A stretch of DNA of 64,000 nt from Christiangramia crocea (GTDB lineage Bacteria; Bacteroidota; Bacteroidia; Flavobacteriales; Flavobacteriaceae). How positions within the stretch are numbered: position 1 is the stretch's first letter; each line of letters begins with the position of its first letter. The stretch covers positions 248,001 to 312,000 of the forward strand of contig NZ_JAJSON010000025.1 of assembly GCF_022410465.1 (NCBI RefSeq), given 5' to 3'. This document shows positions 62,674-64,000 of this stretch, in pieces. Below the pieces are notes generated by a model. It did no database searches, was not told where the DNA came from, and worked only from the letters and a program-made list of their open reading frames with translations. A program made the translations under genes and the position numbers.

Positions 62674-63378
62674 TTAAAAAATATGCCCCAATTTTAATGA
62701 TTTTTCATACCTGCCCATGTTGAACTTATAAAGAAAAGCTCCTTTTCTACTGGTAGATTTATCTTTTTCGTTCAGCTTCTTTAGCATTTTTAAGGAACCC
62801 ACCTTTTTGCGGAAGTTCCTTTCATCAAATTCAGTTCTGAAGATAGCTTCATACAACTTTTGCAACTGAGTAAATGTAAATTTCTCCGGAAGAAGTTTTA
62901 ACCCTATGGGTTTATGTCTGGCATCTTGTTTTAATTGTAAAAATGCATCTTTTACCATTTCGTCATGGTCCAGGATAAGATTTGGAACTTCATCTATTTC
63001 AAACCAACGAGCATCATACTCCTTAGTTTCATCCATAACATGATCTGGAATATTAATTAGTGCATAATACGCTATAGAAATAAAACGACAACCAGGCTCT
63101 CTATTCTTTTTCCCATAAGTTTTTAATTGCTGCATGAACACTTTATCTAATCCTGTACTTTCTTTCAAAATTCTTTGTGCGGCTGCATCAATATCCTCAT
63201 TAAGTCTTATCGAACTTCCTATGAGAGACCATTCTCCCTTCATAGGTTCTATCTTTCTTTTAAAAAGAAGCAATTTCAGTTTTTGTTCTTCAAACCCAAG
63301 AATTATACAATCGGTAGCAATATGTAATTTCTCGTTATTGTCATAGCGACCATTCTCGTCTATTTTCTTCATATGCAT
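62674..63378 (-). CDS. Nudix-fold winged-helix transcriptional regulator
   Basis: 234 residues. The N-terminal half (about 15-150) has a Nudix fold, but the catalytic box GX5EX7REUXEEXGU is degenerate (GSSIRLNEDIDAAAQ, then RILKESTGL), with Arg-Glu and Glu-Glu replaced. It therefore probably binds a ligand without hydrolysing it. The C-terminal half (about 160-234, LQKLYEAIF, FRKKVGSLKMLKKL) is the winged-helix domain of NrtR/AraR-type regulators. Nudix-related AraR in Bacteroides senses a sugar, so a sugar-sensing repressor next to the PUL is plausible. Start is ATG at 63378 (63372 also possible). Confidence 0.85.
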   Translation of the reverse strand: MHMKKIDENGRYDNNEKLHIATDCIILGFEEQKLKLLLFKRKIEPMKGEWSLIGSSIRLNEDIDAAAQRILKESTGLDKVFMQQLKTYGKKNREPGCRFISIAYYALINIPDHVMDETKEYDARWFEIDEVPNLILDHDEMVKDAFLQLKQDARHKPIGLKLLPEKFTFTQLQKLYEAIFRTEFDERNFRKKVGSLKMLKKLNEKDKSTSRKGAFLYKFNMGRYEKSLKLGHIF

Positions 63379-63457
63379 TCAGTTTTAGAATCCTGCATGG
63401 ATGGTTAACATTACTTCATCATAATTTCTTTGTACTAAAAGGGTTCATGCTATTATT

Positions 63458-64000
63458 TTACTGATATTTCTCTGAATTTATTCTGCGCATCGTATAAGGA
63501 TCGGCATATTCAACAGGTTTATTCTGCATAAGTTGCCTATGTATATAATAAGTAACTTCCATCCAGTCACTCTCTTCGGCCCACAAAGGCTTTCTGATTT
63601 GAGATTCCCAGGATTCAAGTTCTTTCATCAGATTCTGATGAATTGCAGGTTCCCGGGTAGAAAGATCCTGGGTTTCACCCCGATCATTTTCCAGGTCGTA
63701 CAACACAGAACCATAATTTTTAAGTCTAACAACCTTATTATCGCCTATCCTTACGGCTGCCTCCTCTAATTTGCGCCAAAACAATTTCTCATGCGGATCT
63801 CCCTGCTTCTCCCCTTTTAGAAAAGGAATCAGGTTAACCCCGTCAAGCTTCAGAGAATCTGTTTTTATTCCTGCCGCAGCAAGGGATGTAGGGAAAATAT
63901 CAAGAGACGAAGTAAGCCCTTCAAAAGTCTCCCTTCCCTCTATATTCCCAGGCCAGCTTAAAATAAAGGGTACGCGATGGCCCCCTTCAAATTCATTGCC
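63458..64000 (-). CDS. S1 sulfatase, C-terminal part (cut by window end)
   Basis: 180 residues visible, open at the right edge. FEGGHRVPFILSWPG, GLTSSLDIFPTSLAAAG, LDGVNLIPFLKGEKQGDPH and FWRKLEEAAVRIGDNKVV are near-identical in order and spacing to the sulfatase at 52916. The end (ESQIRKPLWAEESDWM, HRQLMQNKPVEYADPYTMR) matches too. The active-site Cys lies outside the window. An internal ATG at 63784 is not the real start. Confidence 0.93.
   Translation of the reverse strand, partial: GNEFEGGHRVPFILSWPGNIEGRETFEGLTSSLDIFPTSLAAAGIKTDSLKLDGVNLIPFLKGEKQGDPHEKLFWRKLEEAAVRIGDNKVVRLKNYGSVLYDLENDRGETQDLSTREPAIHQNLMKELESWESQIRKPLWAEESDWMEVTYYIHRQLMQNKPVEYADPYTMRRINSEKYQ

Overview
The window looks like part of a marine Flavobacteriaceae chromosome (Bacteroidota, Gramella/Salegentibacter-like; the genus is a guess). 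The support is low GC, promoters of the TTTG-N19-TAnnTTTG type, few Shine-Dalgarno sites, a SusC/SusD pair, a hybrid two-component regulator, and a MurA with Asp in place of the catalytic-loop Cys.

Bases 1 to about 20,600 are ordinary chromosome. They hold a cut-off membrane protein, a secreted pcm, a TIGR02757 protein, two tandem GAF histidine kinases, a BatA/vWA protein overlapping a dihydroorotase-like protein that lacks the HxH motif, an esterase, an MBL hydrolase, murA, DUF4290 and DUF493 proteins, a P-loop ATPase, recQ (TTG start) overlapping fmt, HU, YqgE, a class IV aminotransferase, a START-like protein and tRNA-Met(CAT). Several promoters and terminators can be read directly.

Just past the tRNA the content changes. 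A Tat-type hydroxypyruvate-isomerase-like protein and a decayed PhoD-type phosphatase lead into a large polysaccharide utilization locus (about 23 to 62 kb). It comprises one hybrid sensor/AraC regulator, SusC, SusD, a probable surface glycan-binding lipoprotein, nine complete Cys-type S1 sulfatases plus a tenth cut by the window end, three GH2 glycosidases, two paralogous secreted right-handed beta-helix proteins, and a lipoprotein formylglycine-generating enzyme that could activate the sulfatases. A degenerate Nudix/winged-helix regulator and a decayed sulfatase-like fragment lie at the right edge. The target is evidently a heavily sulfated glycan. Three GH2 enzymes make a galactan-like backbone plausible, but no standard endo-glycanase is visible, so the beta-helix proteins are the best candidates for a chain-cleaving activity.

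The most interesting signal is regulatory. All five transcription units of the locus have upstream copies of a motif close to TTGACC-N4-ACCCCT (some copies diverged), placed 42 or 43 bases before a TAnn(T/A)TTG-like -7 element. Starting at those five promoters, the units are: SGBP-SusC-SusD-three sulfatases; sulfatase-GH2; beta-helix-GH2-beta-helix; the FGE lipoprotein; and sulfatase x3-GH2-sulfatase x2. This reads as one regulon with a fixed operator-to-promoter geometry, probably controlled by the linked hybrid regulator.
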